DNA of 64,000 nt from Azospirillum fermentarium (GTDB lineage: Bacteria > Pseudomonadota > Alphaproteobacteria > Azospirillales > Azospirillaceae), in the NCBI RefSeq assembly GCF_025961205.1, contig NZ_JAOQNH010000001.1, positions 892,001-956,000 on the forward strand, given 5' to 3'. The notes under the pieces are model-generated. The model was not told the origin of the DNA and ran no database searches. It worked only from the letters and a program-made list of their open reading frames with translations. The position numbers and the translations under genes were made by a program. Shown here one piece after another: positions 46,448-58,864 of the stretch; positions within the stretch are counted from its first letter, which is position 1; each line of letters begins with the position of its first letter.

Positions 46448-47896
46448 ATGGCGAAGCAGAAGATGCTGGGCTTTGTGAAGACCGCGCAGTGTTTGCCGGA
46501 CAAACGCAAGGCCGACGACCGCCGCCAGGATTTCCGGGAAATCTACGCCCGTTTCTCCGACGAGCGCGCCAACGAGCAGGCCAACCGCTGCTCCCAGTGC
46601 GGCGTTCCCTTCTGTCAGGTCCACTGCCCGGTGGGGAACAACATCCCCGACTGGCTGAAGCTGACCGCCGAAGGCCGTCTGGAAGAAGCGTACGAGGTGT
46701 CCCAGTCCACCAACAACTTCCCCGAGATCTGCGGCCGCATCTGCCCGCAGGACCGCCTGTGCGAAGGCAACTGCGTGATCGAGCAATCCACCCACGGGGC
46801 CGTGACCATCGGCTCGGTGGAGCGCTACATCACCGACACCGCCTGGGAAAAGGGCTGGGTGAAGCCGCGGGCGCCGGAACGGGAACTGGGCCTGTCGGTG
46901 GGCATCATCGGCGCCGGCCCCGCCGGGCTGGCCGCCGCCGAACAGCTCCGCGCCAAGGGGTACGAGGTGCATGTCTACGACCGCTACGACCGCGCGGGCG
47001 GCCTGCTGGTCTACGGCATCCCCGGCTTCAAGCTGGAGAAGGACGTGGTGGAGCGGCGGGCGACGCTGCTGGCCGACGCCGGCGTGGTGTTCCATCTGAA
47101 TTTCGACGTGGGCCGCGACGCCACGCTGGAGACCCTGCGCGACCGTCACGCCGCGGTGCTGATCGCCACCGGCGTCTACAAGGCGCGCGACCTGGGCGTG
47201 AAGGGCGACGGGCTGGGCAACATCGTGCCGGCGCTGTCGTACCTGACCGTGTCCAACCGCAAGGATCTGGGCGACGCGGTGCCGGAATACGACGACGGCT
47301 CGCTGAACGCCGCGGGTAAGGACGTGGTGGTCATCGGCGGCGGCGACACCGCCATGGACTGCGTGCGCACCGCCATCCGTCAGGGTGCCAAATCGGTCAA
47401 GTGTCTGTACCGCCGCGACCGCAAGAACATGCCCGGTTCGCAGCGCGAAGTGGCGCACGCCGAAGAGGAAGGCGTGGAGTTCCTGTGGCAGGCCGCCCCG
47501 GAAGCCTTCGAGGGCACGGGCGTGGTGAGTGCCGTGAAGGCCGTGCGCATCCACCTGGGCGTCGCCGACGCCACCGGGCGCCAGACGCCGCAGGTGATCG
47601 ACGGCTCGGAATTCACCATCCCCGCCGATCTGGTGGTCAAGGCGCTGGGCTTCGACCCGGAAAACCTGCCGGTCCTGTTCGGCTCGCCGGACCTGAAGGT
47701 GTCGCGCTGGGGGACGGTTCTGGCCAACCCGCACACCAAGATGAGCAGCCTGGACGGCGTGTTCGCCGCCGGCGACATCGTGCGCGGCGCCAGCCTTGTC
47801 GTGTGGGCCATCCGCGACGGCCGCGATGCCGCCGAGCAGATCCACGCCTACATCAAGGCCAAGGCCGCCGCGCCGGTTCTCGCCGCCGCCGAATAA
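46448..47896 (+). CDS. gltD: glutamate synthase (NADPH) small (beta) subunit
   Basis: The 482-residue FAD/4Fe-4S protein passes electrons from NADPH to the large subunit. The N-terminal cluster region has CSQCGVPFCQVHCPVGNN and ICGRICPQDRLCEGNC. The FAD site is GIIGAGPAGLAAAEQL and the NADPH site is VVIGGGDTAMDC. GAGTTAAGGCG before the ATG at 46448 decides the start; an upstream in-frame ATG at 46427 would place that signal inside the gene. It precedes gltB in the same operon, separated by a palindromic repeat. In many other bacteria gltB comes first; here the small-subunit gene leads. Confidence 0.97.
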   Translation: MAKQKMLGFVKTAQCLPDKRKADDRRQDFREIYARFSDERANEQANRCSQCGVPFCQVHCPVGNNIPDWLKLTAEGRLEEAYEVSQSTNNFPEICGRICPQDRLCEGNCVIEQSTHGAVTIGSVERYITDTAWEKGWVKPRAPERELGLSVGIIGAGPAGLAAAEQLRAKGYEVHVYDRYDRAGGLLVYGIPGFKLEKDVVERRATLLADAGVVFHLNFDVGRDATLETLRDRHAAVLIATGVYKARDLGVKGDGLGNIVPALSYLTVSNRKDLGDAVPEYDDGSLNAAGKDVVVIGGGDTAMDCVRTAIRQGAKSVKCLYRRDRKNMPGSQREVAHAEEEGVEFLWQAAPEAFEGTGVVSAVKAVRIHLGVADATGRQTPQVIDGSEFTIPADLVVKALGFDPENLPVLFGSPDLKVSRWGTVLANPHTKMSSLDGVFAAGDIVRGASLVVWAIRDGRDAAEQIHAYIKAKAAAPVLAAAE

Positions 47897-47932
47897 AGCC
47901 TCCGACGGCTGTTATTCTTCCTTCGATGGGTT

Positions 47933-47979
47933 CCAAGGGCCTTGCGGCCCTTGGTGGGGTCAAGGGGCAACGCCCCTTG
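47933..47979. repeat. dispersed intergenic palindrome pair, family B, between gltD and gltB
   Basis: CCAAGGGCC/GGCCCTTGG is followed by CAAGGGGC/GCCCCTTG, giving two hairpins in the 113-base gap. They could stabilise or partly separate the two parts of the transcript. Confidence 0.65.
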
Positions 47980-48009
47980 CTGTCTTCTAAGACGCGAAAG
48001 GGTCAATCG

Positions 48010-52560
<4,551 letters not shown>

Positions 52561-52581
52561 CGCACTGCCGGTGTGGACATG

Positions 52582-52615
52582 AAAACGGCGCCCTGGGCAA
52601 CCGGGGCGCCGTTTT
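52582..52615 (+). terminator. intrinsic terminator of gltB
   Basis: AAAACGGCGCC and GGCGCCGTTTT pair as 11-base arms, 21 bases after the gltB stop, with T residues at the end. Confidence 0.9.
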
Positions 52616-52871
52616 CATTTAGCTTTGACTTTATAGCTTAGAGTCCTTTAGTCGCTTATCGAGGTATTTGAAGGATTCTAAGCTTTTGGTTTTCCGTAAA
52701 ATTCATAATTCAAACGATTTTTCTTGAACATATCGCGGCCTGGAATGAGAAACTAGGCTTCATGCACTCGTATATTGATATGATTTTTCTTGATATGTAT
52801 AAAAGCGCATCATACCCTAGATTAAGAGCTGTTTTTCGCAATGCATTCTATGGCTTTGTCAGGAGAATAAA
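52616..52871. other. AT-rich foreign-looking spacer
   Basis: Immediately after the gltB terminator the sequence drops from very GC-rich to strongly AT-rich (for example CGTAAAATTCATAATTC and TTGATATGTATAAAAGCG). The second example resembles a promoter -10 region for the following small gene. No other gene or RNA is recognised. It is the left part of the inserted segment. Confidence 0.6.
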
Positions 52872-53120
52872 ATGTCTAATCAGGGCATAGAAAAAAATCT
52901 CGACGGGCATATCGTGGGCTTGGCTTCTGTAGGTATATCTGCCAAAGCGGCTGATTTGGCTGTTGAGGCTGCTCGTAATGCTGGAGAAGTATTAAAGGAG
53001 TCTTATCAAGAGCTTTCACCTGAAACAAAAGCTTTTAGTCTTGGAACCTTGCTTGGTTCTGTGATTGGTGTGGTTGCAGGAATTGGGATCGGGATCGGAG
53101 TAATGGCTTCTAAAGATTAG
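52872..53120 (+). CDS. small hypothetical protein with a C-terminal glycine-rich membrane helix
   Basis: The 82-residue protein has an amphipathic N-terminal helical part (SAKAADLAVEAARNAGEV). One C-terminal hydrophobic Gly/Ile/Val helix follows (SVIGVVAGIGIGIGVM, about 62-78), ending in ASKD. AGGAGAATAAA stands directly before the ATG, a strong signal. Codon use is AT-rich (GCT, TCT, AAA, AGT), unlike every neighbour, so it was acquired from a lower-GC source. The small size and single glycine-rich helix recall membrane-active peptides or small phage and colicin-type proteins, but no family is recognised. Confidence 0.75.
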   Translation: MSNQGIEKNLDGHIVGLASVGISAKAADLAVEAARNAGEVLKESYQELSPETKAFSLGTLLGSVIGVVAGIGIGIGVMASKD

Positions 53121-53211
53121 TATTATTCGATGGGAATTTTGTAATTTATGGCGCTTGGGATGAGAAGGTCTTCTTGGGTATTTTAAGGATAGATATCCAT
53201 GATTTTATCAC

Positions 53212-53510
53212 TGGCAAGGTGTTCGCCGCGGGGCAGGCCGGCGAGCACTTCGCGATACGCAACTCCGAAGCCCTGGTGGTAGTGTATGGCTGTGACTCCA
53301 ACGGCTACGAGTACATGACGGGCGGCATGGCCTTCATCTACGATGATTATCCAGGAGCACGTGGACGAAACCCAGAGCCGCTTCGCCGAGCAGATCCTCA
53401 ACGACTGGAGCCGCGTGAAGGGCAAGTTCTGGCAGATCGTGCCCCGCGAAATGCTGAACCGTCTGGAGGTGCCCGTCACCGCCGACGTCAAGGCGATCCC
53501 GGCCGAGTAA
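53212..53510 (+). pseudogene. gltB: gltB 3'-end fragment, degenerate and deleted
   Basis: The first part (to about 53343) encodes FAAGQAGEHFAIRNSEALVV and SNGYEYMTGG, a version of the gltB beta-helix that is only about four-fifths identical in DNA to the intact gene upstream. It lacks the stretch between two ATGAC(C/G)GGCGG motifs. It then jumps from CTACGATGA straight to the perfect 162-base gltB end, which breaks the reading frame. It has no start and cannot make a subunit. The mixture of a diverged part and a perfect part points to recombination with a foreign gltB copy. Confidence 0.85.
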
Positions 53511-53565
53511 CGCACTGCCGGTGTGGACATGAAAACGGCGCCCTGGGCAACCGGGGCGCCGTTTT
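53349..53565 (+). repeat. 217-bp perfect direct repeat, copy 2
   Basis: It is identical to 52399-52615 at an offset of 950 bases. It includes a second copy of the gltB terminator (53532-53565). Together the two copies bracket the AT-rich insert and its small gene. Confidence 0.95.
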
Positions 53566-53592
53566 TGTTGTGTGCAGCCACGCAGCCCCTCG

Positions 53593-53609
53593 CTCCCCCG
53601 GGGAGAGGG
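53593..53609. repeat. dispersed intergenic palindrome, family A
   Basis: CTCCCCCGGGGAGAGG forms a short hairpin between the repeat copy and the AAA ATPase stop. Confidence 0.5.
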
Positions 53610-53615
53610 GAATTG

Positions 53616-55337
53616 TTAAGCCGACGGTGTTGCGCCCGCGGTGAACAGGGCGTGCAGGTGGTCCAGTACCGCCCCCACCTCCGGGTCGATGGCCGACGGA
53701 TCGGCCAGGGGGACCAGATGGTGGAAATCGCCGGGAGCCAGCAGCGGCGCCCCGCCCGTCCGCTCGCTCAGGCGGCGGAAGAACAGCTCGGCGAAACGGT
53801 TCAGGTCGCGCTGCTGCGTCTTGGCCGCCCAGATCAGCGAGGCCGCCCTGGCCGGCGACTCCTTCCACGTCTGGAAATCGGGGAGGGAGGAATCGAAGAC
53901 GAATTCCAGCACCAGCGCGTCCAGCACCGCCTGCACGTCGGCGGCGCGGGGGCTGAACAGGTCGGCGTCCCTCAGCGTGTAGCGGGCCAGAAGGTCGGGG
54001 GTGACCACATGGTTCGCCACCCCGTGCCGCTGCCAATGCACCAGCGTCAGTCCGCCGTGGGTGACGGTGCCGCCCCCAGCACCACCCCCCAGAATGGCCA
54101 GCCCGCGCAGGCCGGGCATGAAACCGGTCAGCCCGTCGAAATGGTCCTGGGGCACGATGCCGCCATCGTCGGCCAGAAAGGCGTTGATCCGCTCCGCCCA
54201 CACCCGCGCCGCCGGGTGGCCGGTGCGCCCGGCCAGCGCCCGCAGCATGGGCAGGGTGGCGGGATCGTCCACATAGAGCGCATGGCCCGGCGCGCGGGTC
54301 TTGATGTAATGCTCGGTGCCGAACGGCTTCAGGCTGGCGCGGATGTCGTCCTTCTTGGTCAGGTCGTCGGCCTTGCCGTCGATCAGAAAGGTCAGGTTGG
54401 TGTCCAGCGCGTCGTTCAGCACGATCTCGGACCCGGCGGTCAGGATCACCTGCGTCCCGTGTTCCGCCGCGATGTCCCGCAGCAGCGGGTACAGCCGCGC
54501 CTGCTGCCGCGGTTCCAGATGGGTGTCGGGCGCATCCAGCAGCGCCACCCCGCCGCGGTGGGCGAACAGCCCGGCCAGGATCAGCAGGATCTGCTGCACC
54601 CCGCGCCCTGCCGACGGCAGGTCCAGCGGTTCCCGGATGCCGGCGTGGCGGTAGGTGAGATCGATGGACCCGTGGGCCGTCTCCTCGGGTGTGCCGAGGG
54701 CGGCCCCGGTCATTCCCTCCACCAGGGTGGCGATCCGGGCCCAGCCGTCCGGGGACGTGCGGTGGACCGTGCGGCACAGGTTGCGCAGCACCTGCCCGGT
54801 GTGCCCCTGGCCCAGCAGGGCGGCGATGCGGGCGGGCGGCAGCACGGGTTCTTCCATGTCCAGCCCCGCCACCGGCGGCAGCAGGGTGACGGACAGGGCC
54901 GCCGCCCGCGCGATGGTGCCCATGTCCGCCGGATCGTCGGGGCGGGCATAGAGCAGATCGTCACCCTGGCTGCGGAACCGCATGGTGACCGGAACCGCCG
55001 TGCCGTCCACGTCGATGCCGGCGGTGATGGTCATGGGGATGTCGGTGTTGCCGGTGCGCACGCTGGCCCGGTGCCAGAGCAGCCGCACCCGGCGCACCGG
55101 CACCGCCGCGATGGCCAGCCGGTTGAGCGGCACCGCCCCGCGGTCGCGGGGGGCGGCGCTGCGCCGGGCCTCATGCCACGTCCGCACCGCCTGCGACCAC
55201 AGGGCCAGAGCCTGGAGCGCGCTGGTCTTGCCGCTGCCGGCGGGCCCGGCCAGCACGGACGGGTGGTTCAGTTCGATCCGCTGCCGGCTGCCGAAGGTCT
55301 TGAAATTCTCGATCTCAAGGTAATGCAGAAACGGCAT
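53616..55337 (-). CDS. AAA-family ATPase, SMC/RecF-like (AAA_15/AAA_21 type)
   Basis: The 573-residue protein begins LHYLEIENFKTFGSRQRIEL and Walker A GPAGSGKTSALQAL (31-44). A long insertion follows, then the signature LPSAGRGVQQILLILAGLF and Walker B GGVALLDAPDTHLEPRQQ near residue 265. A D-loop and TAGSEIVLND come next. The C-terminal 250 residues resemble the region after the ATPase in OLD-like proteins, but I cannot find an intact TOPRIM motif. Related ATPases act in phage defence or DNA repair. It is beside the gltB duplication and stands alone, without a partner helicase. Confidence 0.85.
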   Translation of the reverse strand: MPFLHYLEIENFKTFGSRQRIELNHPSVLAGPAGSGKTSALQALALWSQAVRTWHEARRSAAPRDRGAVPLNRLAIAAVPVRRVRLLWHRASVRTGNTDIPMTITAGIDVDGTAVPVTMRFRSQGDDLLYARPDDPADMGTIARAAALSVTLLPPVAGLDMEEPVLPPARIAALLGQGHTGQVLRNLCRTVHRTSPDGWARIATLVEGMTGAALGTPEETAHGSIDLTYRHAGIREPLDLPSAGRGVQQILLILAGLFAHRGGVALLDAPDTHLEPRQQARLYPLLRDIAAEHGTQVILTAGSEIVLNDALDTNLTFLIDGKADDLTKKDDIRASLKPFGTEHYIKTRAPGHALYVDDPATLPMLRALAGRTGHPAARVWAERINAFLADDGGIVPQDHFDGLTGFMPGLRGLAILGGGAGGGTVTHGGLTLVHWQRHGVANHVVTPDLLARYTLRDADLFSPRAADVQAVLDALVLEFVFDSSLPDFQTWKESPARAASLIWAAKTQQRDLNRFAELFFRRLSERTGGAPLLAPGDFHHLVPLADPSAIDPEVGAVLDHLHALFTAGATPSA

Positions 55338-55422
55338 GGAACCGGATTCCCTTTTCCTGTCAGGACGCGCCACCGACCTATACAGCGAAACACGGGGCCG
55401 GCGCAGTGTGAATCCGCCCATG

Positions 55423-55456
55423 AAAAACCCCGGCCTGACGGGCAGGCCGGGGTTTC
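55423..55456 (-). terminator. intrinsic terminator of the NDUFA9-like gene
   Basis: On the minus strand ACCCCGGCCTG and CAGGCCGGGGT pair, with a five-base loop, and are followed by TTTTT. Confidence 0.9.
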
Positions 55457-55483
55457 CGGTGAGCGCCGGGACGGGCAGAGGCG

Positions 55484-56461
55484 TTACGCCACCCCGTGGC
55501 CGCTTTCGCGGGCGGCGGCATAGCGGCCGCCGACGATGAAGCGGGACAGGTACGTCGGCACCGTCACTTCCACCGTGGTGGGGGTGATGCCCAGATCGGC
55601 CAGGCCGGGGGCCGAGGCCGAGACCACGTTGTCGGTCTTCAGCATCTCCACCTGATCCTTGGTCAGCGGCGGGGTGATCAGCGGGATCTTCTCGCACAGG
55701 CCGCCCAGGATTTCCGCGGCCTTCCACGGCAGCGGCAGCAGCAGGCGCTTGCGGTGCACCTCCTTCAGGGTCAGCGCCAGCAGCTCCTTGAAGGTATAGA
55801 CGGTGGGGCCACCCAGCTCATAGGTGCGCCCCTGCGCCTTGGGATCGTGCAGGGCGGCCACCACCGCCTCGGCCACGTCGCCCACATAGACCGGCTGGAA
55901 GCGGGTCTTGCCGCCGCCGATCAGCGGCAGGGCCGGGGCGATCTGGGCCATGGCGCCGAAGCGGTTGAAGAACTGGTCCTCCGGCCCGAAGACGATGGAC
56001 GGGCGCAGGATGGTCGCTTCGGGGAAGGCGGCCAGCACGGCCTTTTCCCCCGCGGCCTTGGTCCGGCCGTATTCGGCGGCGGACTTGGCGTCGGCGCCGA
56101 TGGCCGAGACGTGGACGAAGCGCCGGGCGCCCGCGGCCTTGGCCAGGCGCGCGATGCGGCCGGCGGCCTGCACGTGCGCGGCCTCCACCGTCCAGGGGCC
56201 GTCGTTGTGGAGGGCGCCGATCAGATTGATGACCACATCGGCCCCGTCCACCGCGCGGGCGACGGAGTCGTCGCTGCGCACGTCAACCGCCAGCGGCACG
56301 ATCTGACCGACCGCACCGGCGGTTTTCAGGAATTGCGCCTTGTTGGGGTTGCGGGTGGCGATGCGGACGATGGCGCCCGACCGCGCCAGGCGTCGGATCA
56401 GATGGCGGCCGATGAACCCCGACCCGCCGAACACCGTGACAATCTGATAGCGAAAGGACAT
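55484..56461 (-). CDS. NAD(P)H-binding atypical SDR, complex I NDUFA9-like
   Basis: The 325-residue protein starts IVTVFGGSGFIGRHLIRRLA (Rossmann loop), then IRIATRN, VSAIGADAKSAAEYGRTKA and LRPSIVFGPEDQF. In alphaproteobacteria this family is related to the NDUFA9 accessory subunit of respiratory complex I and to quinone-linked reductases. The C-terminal part includes PWKAAEILGGLCEKIP and VEMLKTDNVVS, typical of the family. It has its own terminator and is divergent from the tRNA gene by 270 bases. Confidence 0.92.
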   Translation of the reverse strand: MSFRYQIVTVFGGSGFIGRHLIRRLARSGAIVRIATRNPNKAQFLKTAGAVGQIVPLAVDVRSDDSVARAVDGADVVINLIGALHNDGPWTVEAAHVQAAGRIARLAKAAGARRFVHVSAIGADAKSAAEYGRTKAAGEKAVLAAFPEATILRPSIVFGPEDQFFNRFGAMAQIAPALPLIGGGKTRFQPVYVGDVAEAVVAALHDPKAQGRTYELGGPTVYTFKELLALTLKEVHRKRLLLPLPWKAAEILGGLCEKIPLITPPLTKDQVEMLKTDNVVSASAPGLADLGITPTTVEVTVPTYLSRFIVGGRYAAARESGHGVA

Positions 56462-56672
56462 CGACCTTCTCCCGTGCCGTTCGGAACCCGCCCGGCCCAG
56501 GGGGCGGCTGTCCGCCACCGGCCGGCAAAGCGTGCTTATACCCAATGCCCGCGCCAAGGACCAGCCCGCCCATGCGGACACTCTGTTATTTCCCCGCCGG
56601 ATACGGATACGGGTATGGCGGATGGGGTTTTTCCCGCCGTGACGATTTTTTGACGGGGGCATTTTTTTCGTG

Positions 56673-56701
56673 TTGACACCCCGGTCCGATCCCTCTAAAA
56701 G
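56673..56701 (+). promoter_or_regulatory. sigma-70 promoter of tRNA-Leu
   Basis: TTGACA at 56673-56678 and TAAAAG at 56696-56701 are spaced 17 bases apart. The mature tRNA begins 30 bases after the -10 box. Confidence 0.85.
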
Positions 56702-56730
56702 TCCGCCCACCAGAGAGCACCACCTACTAA

Positions 56731-56817
56731 GCCCAGGTGGCGGAATTGGTAGACGCGCAGGTTTCAGGTACCTGTGGCAGAAATGTCGTGGAAGTTCGAG
56801 TCTTCTCCTGGGCACCA
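56731..56817 (+). tRNA. tRNA-Leu, anticodon CAG
   Basis: The 87-base gene reads GCCCAGG with closing CCTGGGC, then ACCA, so the CCA end is encoded. The D-arm contains TGGCGGAATTGGTAGACGCG. The anticodon stem CAGGT/ACCTG encloses the loop TTCAGGT with CAG. A long variable arm precedes GTTCGAGTC of the T-arm, as expected for leucine tRNA. It reads CUG, the dominant Leu codon here. Confidence 0.97.
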
Positions 56818-56829
56818 AATCTCGGCAAG

Positions 56830-56871
56830 GCCGCGCACTCCCCTCCAAAGAGGGTGAATGTCGCGGCTTTT
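56830..56871 (+). terminator. terminator of tRNA-Leu
   Basis: GCCGCG and CGCGGC, extended by an inner CTCCCCTC/GAGGG pairing, are followed by TTTT, 13 bases after the tRNA end. Confidence 0.75.
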
Positions 56872-56982
56872 GCCGTTTCTGGACTTTGTTTCGACTTGCG
56901 GGTTGCTTGACCCTCGGGTCTTTTCCCATGCCGGGGCCTGGCCGTCGGGGCCGGGGGCCGGCGGACACGCGCGGGAGGGGCT

Positions 56983-57609
56983 ATGCCCATTGAGCTTCAC
57001 GACGGCGACCTGCCGGACGGGCTGGACCTGAAGTCCACCGCCCGCGACAACGCCATCGCCATCGACAGCGAGACCATGGGCCTGAACCCGGTCCGCGACC
57101 GTCTGTGCCTGATCCAGCTGTCCAACGGCGACGGCACCTGCCATCTGGTGCAGTTCCGCCGCGGCGTCTATGACGCGCCGAACCTGAAGGCGCTGCTGAC
57201 CGACCCGGACCTGACCAAGCTGTTCCATTTCGCCCGGTTCGACGTGGCGATCATGAAGGCGTATCTGGGCATCGACTGCACTCCCATCTATTGCACCAAG
57301 GTGGCGTCGAAGCTGGTGCGCACCTTCACCGACCGCCACGGGCTGAAGGATCTGTGCCGCGACCTGCTGGGGGTGGAGCTGTCCAAGCAACAGCAGTCCT
57401 CCGACTGGGGGGCCGAGGAGCTGACGCCGGAGCAGATGAAGTACGCCGCATCGGACGTGCTGCATCTCCATGACCTCAAGGCCAGGCTCGACGTGATGCT
57501 GGCCCGCGAACAGCGCACCCATCTGGCCGAAGCCTGCTTCCGCTTCATGCCCGCACGGGCCGAGCTGGACCTGATGGGCTGGGAAGACCCCGACATCCTG
57601 GCGCATTGA
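56983..57609 (+). CDS. rnd: RNase D-family 3'-5' exoribonuclease, NrnC-like
   Basis: The 208-residue protein consists only of the DEDDy exonuclease domain: AIDSETMGLNP (Asp and Glu), HFARFDVAIMKAYLG (Asp) and KYAASDVLHLHDL (Tyr and Asp). It lacks the HRDC domains of full RNase D, so it fits NrnC, the alphaproteobacterial enzyme that degrades very short RNAs and dinucleotides such as pGpG. GGGAGGGG stands before the ATG at 56983. It follows the tRNA-Leu gene and ends near a palindromic repeat. Confidence 0.93.
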   Translation: MPIELHDGDLPDGLDLKSTARDNAIAIDSETMGLNPVRDRLCLIQLSNGDGTCHLVQFRRGVYDAPNLKALLTDPDLTKLFHFARFDVAIMKAYLGIDCTPIYCTKVASKLVRTFTDRHGLKDLCRDLLGVELSKQQQSSDWGAEELTPEQMKYAASDVLHLHDLKARLDVMLAREQRTHLAEACFRFMPARAELDLMGWEDPDILAH

Positions 57610-57612
57610 TTG

Positions 57613-57649
57613 CTCCCCCCTCTCCCTTCCTATCATGGCGGGGAGAGGG
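57613..57649. repeat. dispersed intergenic palindrome, family A
   Basis: CCCCCCTCTCCC pairs with GGGGAGAGGG around a 14-base loop and is followed by CTTTTG. It may also terminate the RNase gene. Confidence 0.6.
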
Positions 57650-57775
57650 CTTTTGTTCTCCGGGCCGGATATCATTGCCCCATGGCGCAGGGGGCGGCAT
57701 ACTGCCGCCGGTTTCGGCCGGTGGGGGGAGCCGGGCCGGAGCCGTGCCCGAATACGCGAACGGAAGTCGTCAAAC

Positions 57776-58813
57776 GTGAGCAGCATCCTCGACCAACACG
57801 CCGGCAACGGCACCGCGGTTCCCCACGCCGTGGCGGCGGACGCGCCGCCCAGCCCCGCCTGTGCCGCCGCCGCCCGCGTTCTGCGGATGGAAGCGGACGC
57901 GCTGGTGGCCCTGGCCGATGGGCTGAACGGCGCCTTCGACCACGCGGTGGCCCTGCTGGATGCGGTGAAAGGCCGCGTGGTGGTCACCGGCATGGGCAAG
58001 AGCGGTCATGTGGCGCGCAAGATCGCCGCGACGCTGGCGTCCACCGGTTCCCCCGCCTTCTTCGTCCATCCGGGCGAGGCCAGCCACGGCGACCTGGGCA
58101 TGGTCACCACCGCCGATGCGGTGATCGCCCTGTCCAATTCCGGCGAAACGGCGGAACTGTCGGACATCGTGGCCTATACCCGCCGCTACGGCATTCCCCT
58201 GGTGGGGATCACCCGCCGCCAGGGGTCGGCGCTGGCCGAACAGTCCGACGTGGCGCTGCTGCTGCCGGCGGCACCGGAAGCCTGCCCGCTCAGCCTGGCC
58301 CCCACCACCTCCACCACCATGATGCTGGCGCTGGGCGATGCGCTGGCGGTGGCGCTGATGGAGCGGCGCGGCTTTTCCGCGGCGGATTTCCACCAGCTTC
58401 ATCCCGGCGGGTCGCTGGGCAAGGCGCTGCTGAAGGTGTCGGACGTGATGCACAAGGGCGACGGCATCCCGCTGTGCCGCACCGACGCCCCCTTGAGCGA
58501 CGTGGTGCTGGAGATGACGGCCAAGCGGCTGGGCTGCGTCGGGGTGGTGGACGCAAACGGCGACCTGACGGGAATCATCACCGACGGGGATTTGCGCCGG
58601 CACATGAATCCCCATCTGCTGTCCCAGAAGGCGGGCGACCTCATGTCGCAGCGCCCAAAGACCATCCGATCCCGCGCGCTGGTGGCCGAGGCCTTGCGCG
58701 TGATGAACGAAAAGGCCATCACCAGCCTGTTCGTCATCGATCCCGAAACCAGCCCCGGCCGTCCGCTGGGCATCGTGCACATCCACGATTGCCTGCGGGC
58801 CGGGGCGGCCTGA
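57776..58813 (+). CDS. kdsD: D-arabinose-5-phosphate isomerase (KpsF/GutQ family)
   Basis: The 345-residue enzyme makes arabinose-5-phosphate from ribulose-5-phosphate, the first step to Kdo. It has an SIS domain (about 60-195) with VVTGMGKSGHVARKIAATL, HPGEASHGDLGMV and the SNSGETAEL phosphate loop. Two CBS motifs follow (about 225-335). The start is GTG at 57776 with GGAAG nine bases upstream; codons further upstream in the open frame look unrelated. It heads the kdsD-lptC-lptA-lptB-rpoN-hpf series, so Kdo supply is tied to LPS transport. Confidence 0.95.
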   Translation: MSSILDQHAGNGTAVPHAVAADAPPSPACAAAARVLRMEADALVALADGLNGAFDHAVALLDAVKGRVVVTGMGKSGHVARKIAATLASTGSPAFFVHPGEASHGDLGMVTTADAVIALSNSGETAELSDIVAYTRRYGIPLVGITRRQGSALAEQSDVALLLPAAPEACPLSLAPTTSTTMMLALGDALAVALMERRGFSAADFHQLHPGGSLGKALLKVSDVMHKGDGIPLCRTDAPLSDVVLEMTAKRLGCVGVVDANGDLTGIITDGDLRRHMNPHLLSQKAGDLMSQRPKTIRSRALVAEALRVMNEKAITSLFVIDPETSPGRPLGIVHIHDCLRAGAA

Positions 58814-58864
58814 CCGGCGGCGTTTGCCGGCGGCCTCAGGGACAGCAGAGCAAGGGACCAAGCT

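Noticed and set aside
52561..53348. Insertion sequence between the two gltB ends
   Set aside because: No transposase, no terminal inverted repeats and no short target duplication are seen; the flanking repeats are gltB sequence itself.
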